Positions 12,409 to 25,408 are shown, numbered from the stretch's first letter. The stretch is 64,000 bases of DNA from Rhizophagus clarus (GCA_015698045.1 BLAL01000196.1:496001-560000), one strand, 5' to 3'. Numbers and translations are program-made. Notes: generated from the letters alone by a model not told the origin.

Positions 12409-14660
12409 ATGCTTCATGAAATGCTCTTAGCTTTATCAGGACTTTCTGGTGACTTATTTGTTCCATATCCTCCAGAACCAGGAGTAGCGACAACTTTTAA
12501 AATTCCACCAGATTTTCCATTTTTACACGAAGCAGAAAAAAGTTCTTTAGAACGACTTTCTGCTTTAGGCTTTTATTATCGAAAGATAACTAACTTTCTT
12601 GATAAACAACGTGGTAGAAACGAAAATAATAATAACTCTGAATTTATTGAGTCTCGAGAGGATAAAAATTTTACTCCATGTGGTTCGTTCTTACACGCGC
12701 TATGTAACGCCATAAATGAAGTGCTAGCAGACTTTCATAAATCTATTATCGAGTCCGAGATAAGAATTCTAAGCAAAGAAGATAATATGGGCGGAGTAGT
12801 TCCCATTTCACAATTGGTTTCTGCTTTTAATGAATATTATATCATTCTTCCACATCTTAACCAATTGATAAATGATATAGAACAAAATTCCGTAAAATAT
12901 TTCGGTTGTCGAATAATTAATCTAGTCATTGACAAGTGTGATACAGGTGTACCTGAATTACGAGAAATTATGTTGAAACTATTACATGCATGTCATGAAG
13001 TGGTGTATAAACATATTGCTTCATGGTTGGTTTACGGACAATTGGTGGATCCTTTTGGAGAATTTTTCATCAAAGATAAAACCTTAAAATTAAATCCAAC
13101 CGAAATACGAGAACAGTTTAGCCGATCAAAATGGCATCGACGTTTTATTCTTGATGAATCATTTATTCCAAATCATATTCCTAACGATGTTGCCAAATCA
13201 ATTTTATTTGTTGGGAAAGCAATTGCCACTGTCAGAAATTCAACAAAGCCATATGAAAAACATAGCAAGTTTCCCGATCAGATTGCTTCATTACATTTGC
13301 AATATTTGTTGGAACTTTCATCAAGATCGGTATTTCATCAAATTGAGCTTGAAAACATTGTTAATATTATTCGCAACAATGTTGCTCAATGGTTGTGGCA
13401 AGTTGTTTTGACAGGTGATAAAGTTGTTGAGTGTCTCGAAACCTTTAAAAATTATTTCTTACTTGGTCAGGGCGATTTTACAACTTCACTCGTTGAACAA
13501 TTCGAAAAATTGCCTACTTCAAGACTCTCATCTACTAGGGTTCCTTTAATTAAAGAACAAGAAATGAATTCTTTGTTGGTTCGAGCTTCTGTTGGTACAT
13601 TAGCAGAGAAAGATTTAGCATTTGAAAAATTTAGATTTAAAATTCCAGAGAAGGCAACAAGCATGTTTGATGATATTCTCGTAGGTGTTCCACTCAGATT
13701 TGAATACGACATAGGTTGGCCTCTTGATTTATTTGTTACCTCCGAAGATCTGTCCAAATATGGAGACATATTTTCATTCTTAATTTCTCTTCGTCGTACT
13801 CAATTTAAACTGCAAAAGGTCTGGATTCATCTTGCGACTAATGTAAAGATGGAAAGAAATTACAAATTTTCTGAAGGAGGTAACAATACCATGTTAATGC
13901 CTTGGAATGTTCGTGCATCCATGATGTTTTTCGTAGATTGTTTATGGGCTCACGTGCAGGTTTAAGTTATTTCTTGTAATATGATAGTTTAGTTTTTTGA
14001 ATATATGTCGAAATTTTTTTAAATGATTTGGAATACGCATATCATATATTAATAGATGGATATTATTGAATCAAATTTTCAACATCTTGTTCGTCGAATC
14101 ACCGTTTCATCTGCACATCATCAAAGACAAAGACCGCCATCAACTACTGAACCAAGTTCTCCTATATCACCTACGCGTCCAAAATCAATGAATCCTAAGA
14201 AAGATACTCATAGCAACGAGTCAGAGAGGTTACGTGATTTTGAGGACATCAGATTGGGTCATACTTCGTATCTTGGTGAACTGTTACGTGGATGTTTACT
14301 TGAATCTCGTGTATGTGCAGAAACGATTAGAACGGCTTTGAAGACAATTGATAAATTTTGCGCATTATTGGAAAGATGGGATGGACAAAGGGATTTTACA
14401 GAAAGATTAGAACAAATTGCTAAACATAATGCGGTAACGATCTAATCTTTATGAATTTGTAGTTGCAACTTTGAAAGCTTCTTAGTAACCTAGAAATTGA
14501 TTCCTTTTTCAAGGAATTCCGTGAACAAGTAATGTTTTTGTTCCGAACTCTTTCGGGAGTAAATAAGACGGGTGGAGATTTTGGTGGGCCTCCAAGACAT
14601 TTAGATCAATTATTATTACGTTTGGATTATAGCAAATGGTTTTCCGTTTGGTCAGGTTAA
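12409..14660 (+). CDS. GCP4: Gamma-tubulin complex component 4 (GCP4)
   Basis: Subunit of the gamma-tubulin ring complex that templates microtubule nucleation. Exons 12409-13959, 14056-14433 and 14514-14660 give 691 residues, near the usual size for GCP4. The N-terminal GRIP1 region begins MLHEMLLALSGLSGD and has DFPFLHEAEKSSLERL, typical of GCP4. The GRIP2/Spc98 region includes YIPNH-type LFVGKAIA, YFLLGQGDF, and C-terminally FEDIRLGHTSYLGELLRGC and DQLLLRLDYSKWFSVWSG at the stop. Between exons 1 and 2 the junction HVQ/MDIIESNFQ matches the family string LQVDVLESQF. A proline/serine-rich insert (~547-570) interrupts the Spc98 domain. The last acceptor is TTTTTCAAG; the nearer TAGs break the frame. 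Its presence implies a multi-GCP ring complex, unlike budding yeast. Confidence 0.95.
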
Positions 14661-15741
14661 AAGACTTAAGGCAAACTTATATAGGATAATGATATAATGA
14701 TATTCGATAATCCAGATTATGGCAATAACTGCACATTATCTGACATACATATGAACAATTGCTCAGTGAATCAAAAGATGACGATTCGACGCACCATATT
14801 TTTATTCAGTAAGTAAAATTTTGTACATTCTAAGTAATAATTAGCATTCGTTATATTATATGTTAAATGATACGTTTATTTCAGTTTTTTTACTCCTTTT
14901 TTGTATTTCCGGCAAAATCTTTATGAACTCCGGTCATGGCGCAGCATGTTTGAAGAAATATAAATAATTAATAATGTATGTTTATTACGTTCTTAATAAA
15001 TCTAAATCTATTATATTTTTGGACTGATAGTATTGCCCAAAAATTAACTTTTAGTATATATATATGAAATATAAGAAGATCACTTTTTGTGGCAAAAAAA
15101 AAAAGACTGTGATCTCATGTGATAATGCCCTTTTAACTCCAGTATATTAAAAAAATAGTTAATCTTATGAATTACCAGTCTTGGTTAAATCAAAATAAAC
15201 AAAATATAATATGAGTCACATTGCTAGACAAAATATTATAATTTTGACGTAATGAATAAGTTAATTAATTTACATTATTTACACGTGATAAATCACCTAT
15301 TCAAGAAACCTTCTAAAATGTTCTATGCAGACGAAACGGAGAAATTCTCGATTTGCAGAAGATAGTAGAATTAGGTAGAACATGCTAGATGAAAAAAAAA
15401 TGCGTAACATAATATGATGTAGTCCAAGATATTGATGTACAGATAAAATTACACAGGATTATGAGATAACATCGAATCGAACTTGCTGGAAAGAAATGTC
15501 GTAAAAAGCCCCCATTTTCTATATAATGCAAAGGCTTGCTAATTTTTTTTACAATAATTTTTTTTTTTAAAAAAATTAATTCCAAGGTATCTATTTGAGA
15601 ACTATCTGAGCAAAATAACTAATTCACCATACCGAATTTCCTTGAGCGAATAAAGTCGTATAAATTGAATATATTTTTTTTCAACCCTCGCTAATAGAAA
15701 CGAAGAAAGCATATTATAAAAAATTTTAAATATCTACTATA
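14661..15741. other. Intergenic region before HSP70
   Basis: About 1.1 kb, A/T-rich, with T-runs. It holds the GCP4 3' end and the HSP70 promoter. Scattered GAA/TTC triplets occur (for example 15304-15330 and 15340-15365), but I found no perfect nGAAnnTTCnnGAAn array. No other gene seen. Confidence 0.45.
15659..15664 (+). promoter_or_regulatory. Probable TATA box of HSP70
   Basis: TATAAA in a relatively G/C-containing context (gtcgtataaattg), 78 bp before ATG 15742, a normal place for a TATA box of an inducible gene with a short 5' UTR. Confidence 0.45.
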
Positions 15742-18199
15742 ATGTCAGAAACAGCAAAACCAGAAGCAAAATCCGAAGGAGGAAAAGCCGGTAAGTATCT
15801 TCGCGGTTTAAACATTTTTTTTTCTTATGAACGCGAAAATTAATTTTTTTTTATTGCAAAAACAGTTGGCATTGATTTGGGAACGACCTACTCCTGTGTG
15901 GGTGTTTGGCAAAATGACAGAGTCGAAATTATTGCTAATGACCAGGGTAATCGTACAACACCGTCATATGTCGCTTTCACTGATACAGAACGTCTCATCG
16001 GTGATGCGGCTAAAAATCAAGTTGCAATGAACCCTCATAATACCGTCTTTGACGCTAAACGTCTTATTGGCCGTAATTTCGTTGACCAGGATGTTCAGTC
16101 CGATATGAAGGTACGTACATCAAATAAAAATTCATTTTTATTTTTTCGCTAAAATTTAATGATCGACGTGATTTCCCATTAATATATAGCACTGGCCTTT
16201 CAAAGTCCTCGATAAGAATGGAAAACCATACATCCAAGTCGAATACAAAGGCGAAAAGAAAGAGTTCACACCTGAAGAAATTTCATCCATGGTATTGACT
16301 AAAATGAAAGAAACCGCAGAGGCTTTCCTTGGTACAACAGTCAAAAATGCCGTAATCACAGTACCAGCCTACTTTAATGATTCTCAACGTCAAGCTACTA
16401 AAGATGCCGGCTTAATCGCTGGCTTAAATGTTCTTCGTATCATCAATGAGCCGACTGCAGCTGCTATTGCTTACGGTTTGGATAAGAAGGCCAGTGGAGA
16501 ACGAAACGTTTTGATCTTCGATTTGGGCGGTGGTACTTTTGATGTTTCTCTCTTAACCATCGAAGAAGGAATTTTCGAAGTGAAAGCCACTGCTGGTGAC
16601 ACCCATCTTGGTGGTGAAGATTTTGATAATCGTCTTGTAAATCATTTTGTTCAAGAATTTAAGCGTAAATTCAAGAAAGATATTTCAAGCAACGCGCGTG
16701 CTGTTCGTCGATTAAGAACCGCTTGTGAACGCGCAAAACGTACACTATCAGCATCAGCACAGACTTCTATTGAAATTGATTCCCTTTTCGAAGGTATCGA
16801 TTTCTACACCACATTGACGCGTGCCAGATTCGAAGAATTGAACCAGGACTTATTCCGATCCACAATGGAACCTGTAGAGAAAGTGCTTCGTGATGCTAAA
16901 ATTGATAAAAGTTCAGTTCATGAAATCGTTTTAGTCGGTGGTTCAACACGTATTCCCAAGATCCAAAAGATGGTATCCGAGTTCTTCAATGGTAAAGAAC
17001 CAAACAAATCCATAAATCCTGATGAAGCTGTGGCTTATGGTGCTGCCGTACAAGCTGCTATTTTATCCGGTGATACTTCAGAAAAGACTCAAGATTTACT
17101 TTTACTCGACGTTGCTGCTTTATCCCTTGGTATTGAGACTGCGGGTGGTGTTATGACACCGCTTATTAAGCGTAACACCACTGTACCCACTAAGAAATCC
17201 GAGATTTTCTCAACGTATTCAGATAATCAACCTGGTGTGCTTATTCAAGTATATGAAGGTGAACGTACTCGAACGAAAGATAACAACTTACTCGGAAAAT
17301 TCGAATTAACTGGAATTCCTCCAGCACCAAGAGGTGTTCCACAGATCGAAGTCACCTTTGATATTGATGCAAATGGTATATTAAATGTATGTAACTATAA
17401 TTTACTCTTTTATCGAATTGTATATTATTTTTTTTTTCTAACATTTTTTATTCTATTCTAGGTTTCTGCTGTTGATAAAACAACTGGTAGATCAAATAAG
17501 ATCACCATCACTAATGACAAAGGACGATTGTCGAAAGAAGAAATCGAACGCATGGGTTTGTAATCATTCTTTAAAATACTGATATATATAAATATATATT
17601 ACATTATAAGCTTTTATTAACATTGTCCTCAACAATTAACAGTTGCCGAGGCCGAAAGATATAAAGCAGATGACGAGAAAGTTGCACAAAAAATACAGGC
17701 ACGAAATGGTTTGGAAAGTTATGCATATAACTTACGTAACACACTTCAAGTAAGCGTTGGATAGTTAATTTGAATTATCGTCGTTTTCAAGTGCATCGAT
17801 TAACAAATTTATCCTATTGATAGGACGAGAAAATTTCCGGTAAACTCGATCCAGCAGACAAGAAGAAACTTGAGGATGCTATTCAAGAATCAATTACATG
17901 GCTTGAGAATAACCAAGAAGCAGAGAAAGATGAATATGACCATAAACAGAAATCACTCGAAGAAATTGCCAACCCAATAATGATGAAACTTTACGGTGGT
18001 GCAGGTGGAGCTCCACCAGGTGCCGGAGGTTTCCCACCAGGTGGCTTCCCAGGCGGCGCACCGGGCGGTGCACCTGCTGATGACAACGCAGGGTATGTAT
18101 TATAATCATAATTTATTTTATTTATATCTTAATTTCTATCATATTAGATCTAACGATTAATTTCCTAATTTTAGACCAACGATTGAAGAAGTTGATTAA
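15742..18199 (+). CDS. HSP70: Cytosolic HSP70 chaperone (SSA type)
   Basis: ATP-driven chaperone of the cytosol and nucleus. Seven exons (15742-15790, 15866-16110, 16190-17386, 17462-17555, 17643-17749, 17824-18092, 18175-18199) sum to 661 residues. ATPase signatures: [42 protein letters not shown]. The substrate-binding domain, lid and a GG(A/F)P-rich tail follow. The final exon ends PTIEEVD, the EEVD tail that binds TPR co-chaperones and marks cytosolic HSP70; there is no ER or mitochondrial signal. Odd: about 15 extra residues ([15 protein letters not shown]) precede the conserved VGIDLGT, encoded by a 49-nt first exon, whereas typical SSA proteins have about four. Six introns is many for an HSP70; strongly heat-induced copies are often intron-poor, so this may be a constitutive form. 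Confidence 0.97.
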
Positions 18200-18567
18200 A
18201 TGTTTAAAACCTTGTGTTACCATAAAATATAATATTTTTCGCGAAACCAATATAAAAAGCTGGAGATCTAAACAAAAAAGGCTGAAGAACATTTAATTAA
18301 ATTTGCAGTGTTATCAGTAAATAATTCGAGGAGATATAAACCTTATTATAAAATTAATTGAAATTTGTATTAATTGCTTCCTCTCTATTAATATATGCAC
18401 ATATTTCTTGTATAAATTTATTCATTATATAATTGAAAATTTAAATTAGAAATTTTCAAACATAAAAAAAAAAACCTTTCAATTATGAAAAAATAAATTC
18501 GATGTTTTTATTGAAATTACTTTATTAATATCAGTAATAAAATAATAAATATACTAATAACTCAAAT
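18200..18567. other. Tail-to-tail spacer HSP70 / M49 peptidase
   Basis: 368 bp of A/T-rich DNA between two convergent stop codons. It includes an A-run near 18465 and holds both 3' UTRs. Nothing else seen. Confidence 0.5.
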
Positions 18568-20879
18568 TCACAATAAATTTTCCGTTTCAATTTTATATAT
18601 AGGTCTAACATCAACTGGTATTTTTGCATTTTCTAAGAATATAAAGATATTTAATATCATCAAAGAAATAATAAATCAACAAATGTTATCAATGTATATA
18701 TTTACCCAATCTTTTTAAAGATTCTTCTACTATATCCCGAATTTTACCGTATTTTGAGATAAATTGTTCAACACGTGCCTTATCACCGTCTCCTTGCATA
18801 AGTAAAATATCTCTCGTTAGATTCGAAACAGCTATGGATACTTTAGAGAAATTAACAGAGAATCTTTTTGTTTGCTCGTCATATTCAAATCCTCCTTCAT
18901 CCAATATGTAATTTAATTGAATACATTGACCTAATCCGTGAGCCTTTATATTTGTCCAATATTTAAATAAAGAATTAATGATATAATAAATTTATTAAAT
19001 TATTAAAATAAAACCTCCCCATGTACCTCTTTAATACCAAAACGAATTGATCTAAAGGCAGATGCAAGGTAAGACACGTAAAACTGTTCAAGAGATGGTG
19101 CGGTCAAAACCCCTTTTTTGAGTAAAAGCGCTGCAGCAAATAATCCGGTTATATCTAATAATAAAGAAACATAAATTTAACGTTTTTTTTTTAAAAAAAA
19201 AAGGTTATTAAATGAAATACCAGCTTTAGCTTCTTCGATGGCAGAATGATATTCTTGTAATCTCGATCGAACAGTTTCGGGATTTTTAGGATCTGATCCA
19301 ATAATGTAATGAGGTCCATTGGAGTGGGCAACTTCGTGAAGAAGAACATGAGTCTATGTGAAAATAAGATTAATTAACTATTTAAAGTAGGATAAGAGTA
19401 AAGTATAATTATTATTTACAAAAAACGCGTCAAAACTCAAATATTGTAATTGATCATGAGCGATTGTCAATTGAGCAATTGGATCCAAAGTCTTTTGATA
19501 TTTTCCTAAATTATATACCTTGTATAAGTTAACTTATATAAATAATAATTGACATTCTAACATTAAATACCTTCTTGAACATTTTTAATGATAACCAACT
19601 TGCTACCTCCACGTTTAACTGCTTCTTCCTAAATATAAAATCATCAATAATATTAGAAAATTCTAATTCTGACAATTTAAAATCAGTTAATTACATCAAA
19701 AAAAAAAAAAAATTTTTTTACATCATTCGGAAGATTATAAGCAGCAGTCATTGGCACTGCAACATCCCCGGAAGCGTATAATTGATCAACTACAACAATT
19801 GGAGTAACCTTCAAATCTTTATTCTTGTATTCATCAGGAATAGGTAAATGATTTTCCACATCTTGTAAACTTCCGGAGAATTTTTCCAATATTTTGGATG
19901 ATTGAAAATCACGCGCATGAACATAAAATTCAAACGCACTTTTAGCAGAGAATAGTTCATCTGTATATACTTCATAAGGTCCAACAGTAACTATGACACA
20001 TAAAAGAATACACGAATGAAAAGAAAAGCTTAAAAGAAATGAATATTTGATAGGAGAATGGAAAAATTTTTAAAATATTTCTTCACGAAAATATATTTTC
20101 TCGCACCAATTTAAGATGAAATATCACTAACCTTCGATTTTACTTTCTTTATTAATATTAAGCCAATCAACTTCACTATCTAAATAATCATTACTTAAGA
20201 AAGCTTCAGCCCTACTTTTTAAAAATTCACTTAATGATTCATTTTCAACTAATTTAGCGCTTTCTTTCAAAATATCAGATGCTTCACTTAATAGATCTTT
20301 ATATTCAATTGAATAAGGATTTAAATATAATTCACCAGTATCTTCATGTCTTTTAACCACATGATAAAATCCCTTAGCATGTTTTTTATCTTCTGGAGAT
20401 AATTTCTCAACCCAACTATTAAATTCTTCTTTTGTCATATCTTCAGGATAAAAATTACCTCCAAGTGGTTTATGCTCGGGAAGATTTGGTGGATACGGTA
20501 ACACCCATCCATTAACTCGATCCCATGGCCCTTTCATTAAAGTAAAGAACGAGATGGCATTTTCATCACGTGGATTTGCGGATAATAGTTGATTTAATAG
20601 GGATTCATTTCCTTTCCATTTTTGACGAAGATAAATTCTTTATAAAATTTAAAAATTGTTTCATGATAATATATTTTATTGATTCAATCAGTTAATAAAT
20701 TGCGAAAAAAGAACAGAATGTTTTACAAACCTATCAATTAATCTTCCAACTAAAACCAATTTACCTATTGCAACTTTTTCATTTTCTGTAAAATTAGATA
20801 AATCCACTCCTAATTGAATTGGAGCATATCTATCGATTATTCTACCAATATCCTTTGAGACAGTTTGACTAGAAGACAT
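18568..20879 (-). CDS. M49 (dipeptidyl-peptidase III-like) metallopeptidase
   Basis: Zinc peptidase expected to trim dipeptides from short peptides in the cytosol. Nine exons (20731-20879, 20132-20637, 19722-19990, 19571-19628, 19420-19505, 19221-19353, 19027-19154, 18706-18943, 18568-18632) sum to 543 residues. The zinc site is HVLLHEVAHSNG (HEVAH, encoded at about 19340), with the second zinc-ligand region EEAKAD/ITGLFAAALLL split by an intron 11 codons or more downstream. Other family strings: LPYPPNLPEH, VGPYEVYTDELFSAK, VVDQLYASGDVAVPM, AYNLPND, YILDEGGFEYD. The motif is HEXXH, not the HEXXXH of animal and yeast DPP III, so it belongs with the bacterial/plant-type M49-like group (the DPP III half of plant Nudix hydrolase 3). 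ATG 20879 is the first in frame. Confidence 0.85.
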
Positions 20880-21880
20880 TAATATAATCCTAAATTTTTT
20901 CAACGAAGAAAAGTTGCAATTCGCTTATGGAATGTATCACAATTTACAAAAAAAAAATCACATGAAAGTTATAAATAAGGAATTATTTTGTATCTTCTTC
21001 AGATACATAGGCCATGAGTCACGGCACCAATTTTTAAAAAAAACCTGTGCAAAAATTATTTCATAAAAAGAAATTCTCACCGAAGCATATTTTGTTTGTG
21101 AAAAATATCACAATAAAGCAAAAAAACAAAATGCTTGTAAAATGTCTATAATATATGCGCATACTTTACTTAAAGGCTTACTCAATGAGGAAAACAGTGG
21201 TAAAGTGATTTGTTTTTGTTTCGTAAAGAAAAAAATTTTAACTGTTTATTTTCTTTATAATATCAAAAACAGGTTTTTAATGACATCCTAAATGTTAAGA
21301 TCATAGAATAATGCTTACTACTAAAACGTCAGAAACTTAGATATCATTGACCTTTTACGTTGAGAATTGAGGTTGGCCATGATATGAGGGCACCTAAGCG
21401 CTCTTTTCCTAACAATAAAATATAGTGTGTATAAAGAACTCAGTTTTCTCAAAAAAAAAAAATAAATAAATAAATAAAAAAAGAAATTTAATAAGTAAAA
21501 TTATTATTATTTAAACCTATCTATATTGTATATAAACCAACAAAATTGGTTTAAAATTGTTTTTCCAATCAGAATAAATTTTGTTTCGAAACGATAGTGA
21601 ATCATATGAAATTATGAAATACAAAGTGACAATCCCGCTCAGTGGTGACTGCTGTAAATAAATGACTCAATAGTAATTTTAAATGTCATCTGACACTAGA
21701 TTTATTGAATTATTTATTCTTCATTCGCGCGTTTAATTCCATAAATTTTATCATCCGAAACTGTAAACACATAATTGCATTCATTAAAGGAAACTATTTT
21801 GATTTTTCAAATTATTGAAAAGATTGTTAGAAAAAGTTCAAATAGTTTATGTTTTAAAGAGAGATTAAGCTTAAATTCGA
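20880..21880. other. Intergenic region after the M49 gene promoter
   Basis: 1.0 kb, A/T-rich, with a short TAAA repeat at about 21460-21482. No ORF with recognisable content and no RNA gene seen. Confidence 0.45.
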
Positions 21881-22342
21881 TTAGCTACCCGTAACTCTAT
21901 TGATTATATCAAACGAATTATCTTCTTCCTTCTGTTTTTTTTCTTCTTCCATTTCTTCACTAGCTCCATCATCTTTCTTCGAATTTTTCGGTTCTTTTTG
22001 TTTTACTAAAAGCAAGCTTACATTTTGTAATAATTTGTAAGTTGCGGTAGCTTCTTGCTGTGTGATACCTTTAGTAGACTATTTTTTTTTTTTTTTTATT
22101 TAAACGACATTATTAAGTAAAAATCCCTTTGTTCTTAAATATTAGTTAATAAAAAAATATTGATATTACATCTAAAAGGCTACCATCTTCAAGATTTGCT
22201 GTAAAAGAGGCAAGATGATTGTCTAGTTTTGATAATGAGAGGAAATTTTCGTCAGGACTTGTCTAGAGTTATTTTAATCGAATTCGTCAATAATTATTGA
22301 GGAAAATGGTAGAAAAAGCAAAATTTAAATATATATTACCAT
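21881..22342 (-). CDS. Possible small three-exon gene, ~97 residues, unknown
   Basis: A reading frame emerges only by splicing: ATG at 22342-22340 directly followed by GTAATA, exon 22170-22262, exon 21881-22078; all phases are zero. The product begins MTSPDENFLSLSKLDNHL and has a predicted-helical N-terminal half (SLSKLDNHLASF and QQEATATYKLLQ). The C-terminal half is charged with runs of K and E, ending FDIINRVTGS. It resembles the size and style of small coiled-coil subunits (kinetochore DASH or Mediator types), but I cannot match it to any. The first exon being just the start codon is a weakness; a longer upstream exon is possible. Confidence 0.45.
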
Positions 22343-23870
22343 ATTTATTTCAACGGAAAAAAAAGAAAAAAGTTTTATGCAATGTCCTATTTTATTTTAT
22401 TTATTTTATTTATTGTAAGACAATACATTGATTGTGTTTGATGTTACTAATCTAAACAGTAATAAATTAATAGATGGGAGATGCGCTAGTAAATAATGGA
22501 GAAATTATTTATCATTGGCTATCGTATGAAATTTTTCATACGCAGTCATACGCATGGTCTGGACTGCCGAATTCATTTTTGAATCTTCCCATAGGCAGCA
22601 ATCCGCAGTCATATGTACAACAATTCACAATTCTATCAATACACTTATGAATGTATCATACGCAGCCAAAAACGAATTGCGTGGTCCATTCTTTTTGCAA
22701 ATAGCTGTAAATAACGAAATTTTTCAAGAATCTTTTTACATATACATTTCTTAGAATTTATATACATCAATGAGTTTTTTAAATGAGTAATACCATCCAG
22801 TAAATAAAGCTGCGGAAGATTTTAGTCTTGTTAAAACTTGTAACTTTTATATGTATAATTAATTTCTCTTATCAATAATAAAATATCTATTGATAATATA
22901 CTGTATATAATATCATTTGTAAGAAAAAATAAATGTATAAATCTATTTCAGTAATTATCAATGTTCATATGAAGTAGTGCATAAGGTAAAAAATTTGATA
23001 GAGCAGACGTCCGGAGCACAATAACGATTAAAATATATATAGGATAATTCTACATTATTTTCACCACATTGAGTAAGCATATATATTTATACCAGTTAAC
23101 GATTAAGCGCATAATCGAAAGGCCGCAATGTCGATTTGGCCTGTCAAGATTAACTTATGTATCACGACTCTGATATATAAAATAAAATTTAATAATACTA
23201 TGAAAGAGATTATCCTCACGCTCCAAGGTCATCGTTGGTAATACGAGCATGGTATTAGTCCCTTGACATCGTTAAGACATTTCATTGTATGGCGTTGTGG
23301 TGATATTGTAATGAAGCACGATAAGTAAATTCAAAGCAGTATCCATTGTCTGCTATATCTTCCGCTTTTCGGGCAAGTTGTGTACGAGTGTTTCGTAAAC
23401 TTATAGCCATGAAAACGGTACAAAAGGTATAACTATTCGTAATTATTTTTTTTCCGTACCGAAAAAAGTTCTTATTTTAGAAAGCGTTTCAAAAACTGTG
23501 AAAGAGTGATTTCAATTTATTAATCATTTATATTTAAGGATTTCGGGTGATTGACACTTTCGGAAAATTACTGCCGATGATGTGTTAAGTGTATTGATAA
23601 ATTAAAATCATAGTAGTTAAATGAACAATTTGAAAGTGGACATACCCATTTCATCTTCTACCACTAAATAATGTAAAAACTTATCTATGATAAAAGCTTC
23701 GAACATGATGGGATCTTATGATAACAATATATAAAATAAAAGGATGATAGAAAAGATGAAAATATTGAAAAAAAGAAAATTCACTAATAATGTAATCAAT
23801 TCATAAAAATTTTAAAATGAACCAAATTCGATTAAAATCTAGTACCAAATTTTCATCTCTTTTTTTATTC
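22343..23870. other. 1.5-kb region without recognised gene, with short repeats
   Basis: Contains a perfect 8-bp inverted repeat (CGTATGAA / TTCATACG, 22523-22542), repeats of CATACGCAG nearby (about 22537, 22547 partial, 22654) and CGCAGTCATA-like words, suggesting a degenerate element. Base composition at 22540-22690 and 23180-23400 is less A/T-rich than the surroundings. No ORF above ~66 codons, and no tRNA fold. Confidence 0.4.
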
Positions 23871-24895
23871 TTATTCCTCCTGATTTTGATCATCAGCATT
23901 TTCAAGTGCATACCTATAGTAAATAAAATAAGTAAAAAATAATTGGATAAATCAAACAATAAAAGAAACTTACATTTTAACTTCAAATAATTCTTCGGGC
24001 ATTCCATGTTGTGTTGCTTCTTTTATAATTTTTAATCCAGATTTTTGAAAAATTTTTTTATAAATTTCATCTGATCTGTGTAATTCATGGAGATATTTTA
24101 GCGAAAATAATTGGTTAAACTTAAGAATAAGTAAATGATAACGTGCCTGGTGACACTACTATCAGTTTCATCAAATTGATAACCAAACACAGAAACATTT
24201 TCTTTAACTCCAATTAATCCTTTGGGTTTTAAACCTTTTTTACATCTCTCAAAAAACTTGATCAAGTCATCATCTTTTAAATGTCCAAGAACCCATTGAC
24301 ACCAAATTAAATCATATTTTCCTTCCTTTGGTATAAATTCTTGTAATCCACTGCAAATGAATTCTCCAATTCTACCCTCCTCCTTTTCTTTTTTAAGGAA
24401 GTCATTTTCAGCTTGTTTAATAAATTTTGGTGTATACTCCACTAAATCAACTTTTTTAAATATTCTTAACAAAAAATTTTTTGTCACTCTTCCTATACCA
24501 GCTCCACAATCACATGCATATTCTTCACTTATTCTTGGGTAAGATATTATTCTATTACGTGCTCCTTTTTTTCCGTATATATATTCACTAATAAATAACC
24601 GGGAACCTTCCACATCTATTTCATTTATTTCGCCGTATCCTCCCAAAACTCCGTCTATTGTCGCTGGTTTTTCTGACCAGTATTCTAAGATTATTTTGGT
24701 TAGAAGTTAATTTCTATTTTCGAAAAATGGTGCTTGAGGAAAAAGTTATAACAATTTTACCAAGTGCATCAGTGTACCAGTCCTCTTTTTGAAATTCTGA
24801 AGTCTCTTTATCTTTTGACTACAAAAAGAAATATTCAATGTCAAAAGAACTAAAGTCGAAAAAGATATAAATTGTCTTACATTTTCTTCGCTCAT
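23871..24895 (-). CDS. NTM1: Protein N-terminal methyltransferase (NTM1/NTMT1)
   Basis: SAM-dependent enzyme that methylates the alpha-amino group of proteins exposing an N-terminal X-P-K/R motif, such as ribosomal proteins; cytosol and nucleus. Five exons (24881-24895, 24761-24818, 24147-24684, 23974-24075, 23871-23913) sum to 251 residues. SAM-binding motif I is ACDCGAGIGRVTK; other diagnostic strings are YWSEKPATIDGVLGGYG, WCQWVLGHLKDDDL, GVKENV, and DETDSSVTRSDEIY near the substrate-binding end. The third intron has a GC donor (CACCAG/GCACGT); only that junction keeps the frame and gives SSVTR-SDE, matching the family DSSVCRDL. The first exon has just five codons. The C-terminus is extended and acidic/Asn-rich. 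Confidence 0.93.
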
Positions 24896-25408
24896 GATAT
24901 CAACAACTGATGATCTGCACGATAATCTTTACGCGTCCGTCCCTATTGTTATTTAGGCAAAACGTCGATTCTCACGTGACTTAACTGGCTTTCACATCTT
25001 TCACATGCATAATAGCGAGGGGTGTGATAGTAGCATAATGTCAAAAAAGCTTGGCATTGCATCTCGTCGCAATTAAGTATAAACAAAATAAGCAAGAGAA
25101 AAATCTCTTGGCAACTCGCTTCACAATGCTACAAAGAAATTTTAATACGTTACACTTGATACTCAAAAATTGTGTCTATCATGTATCCCTTATTTGTTAG
25201 TAAGTAACCTTAAAAGGGTTACAAACAAATAGACCCAAATAAATTTACTATTATTAGCCAATAGTCTTGTGCACAATGTACTTACTTTGTAATTTACTCC
25301 TGAAGAAATTTCTTATGAATGTTTGTCTATAGAATAAGCCCATATATATATATTCAGAATTCTAAATAAAAATATGTTCTTTTCATGTCATCGCTTTAAG
25401 ATAACATT
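24896..25408. other. Divergent intergenic region NTM1 / membrane protein
   Basis: 513 bp between divergent start codons, presumably holding both promoters. No separate gene seen. Confidence 0.5.

Noticed and set aside
15300-15400. Heat-shock element array upstream of HSP70
   Set aside because: GAA and TTC triplets are present, but the two-base spacing of a true HSE array is not kept.
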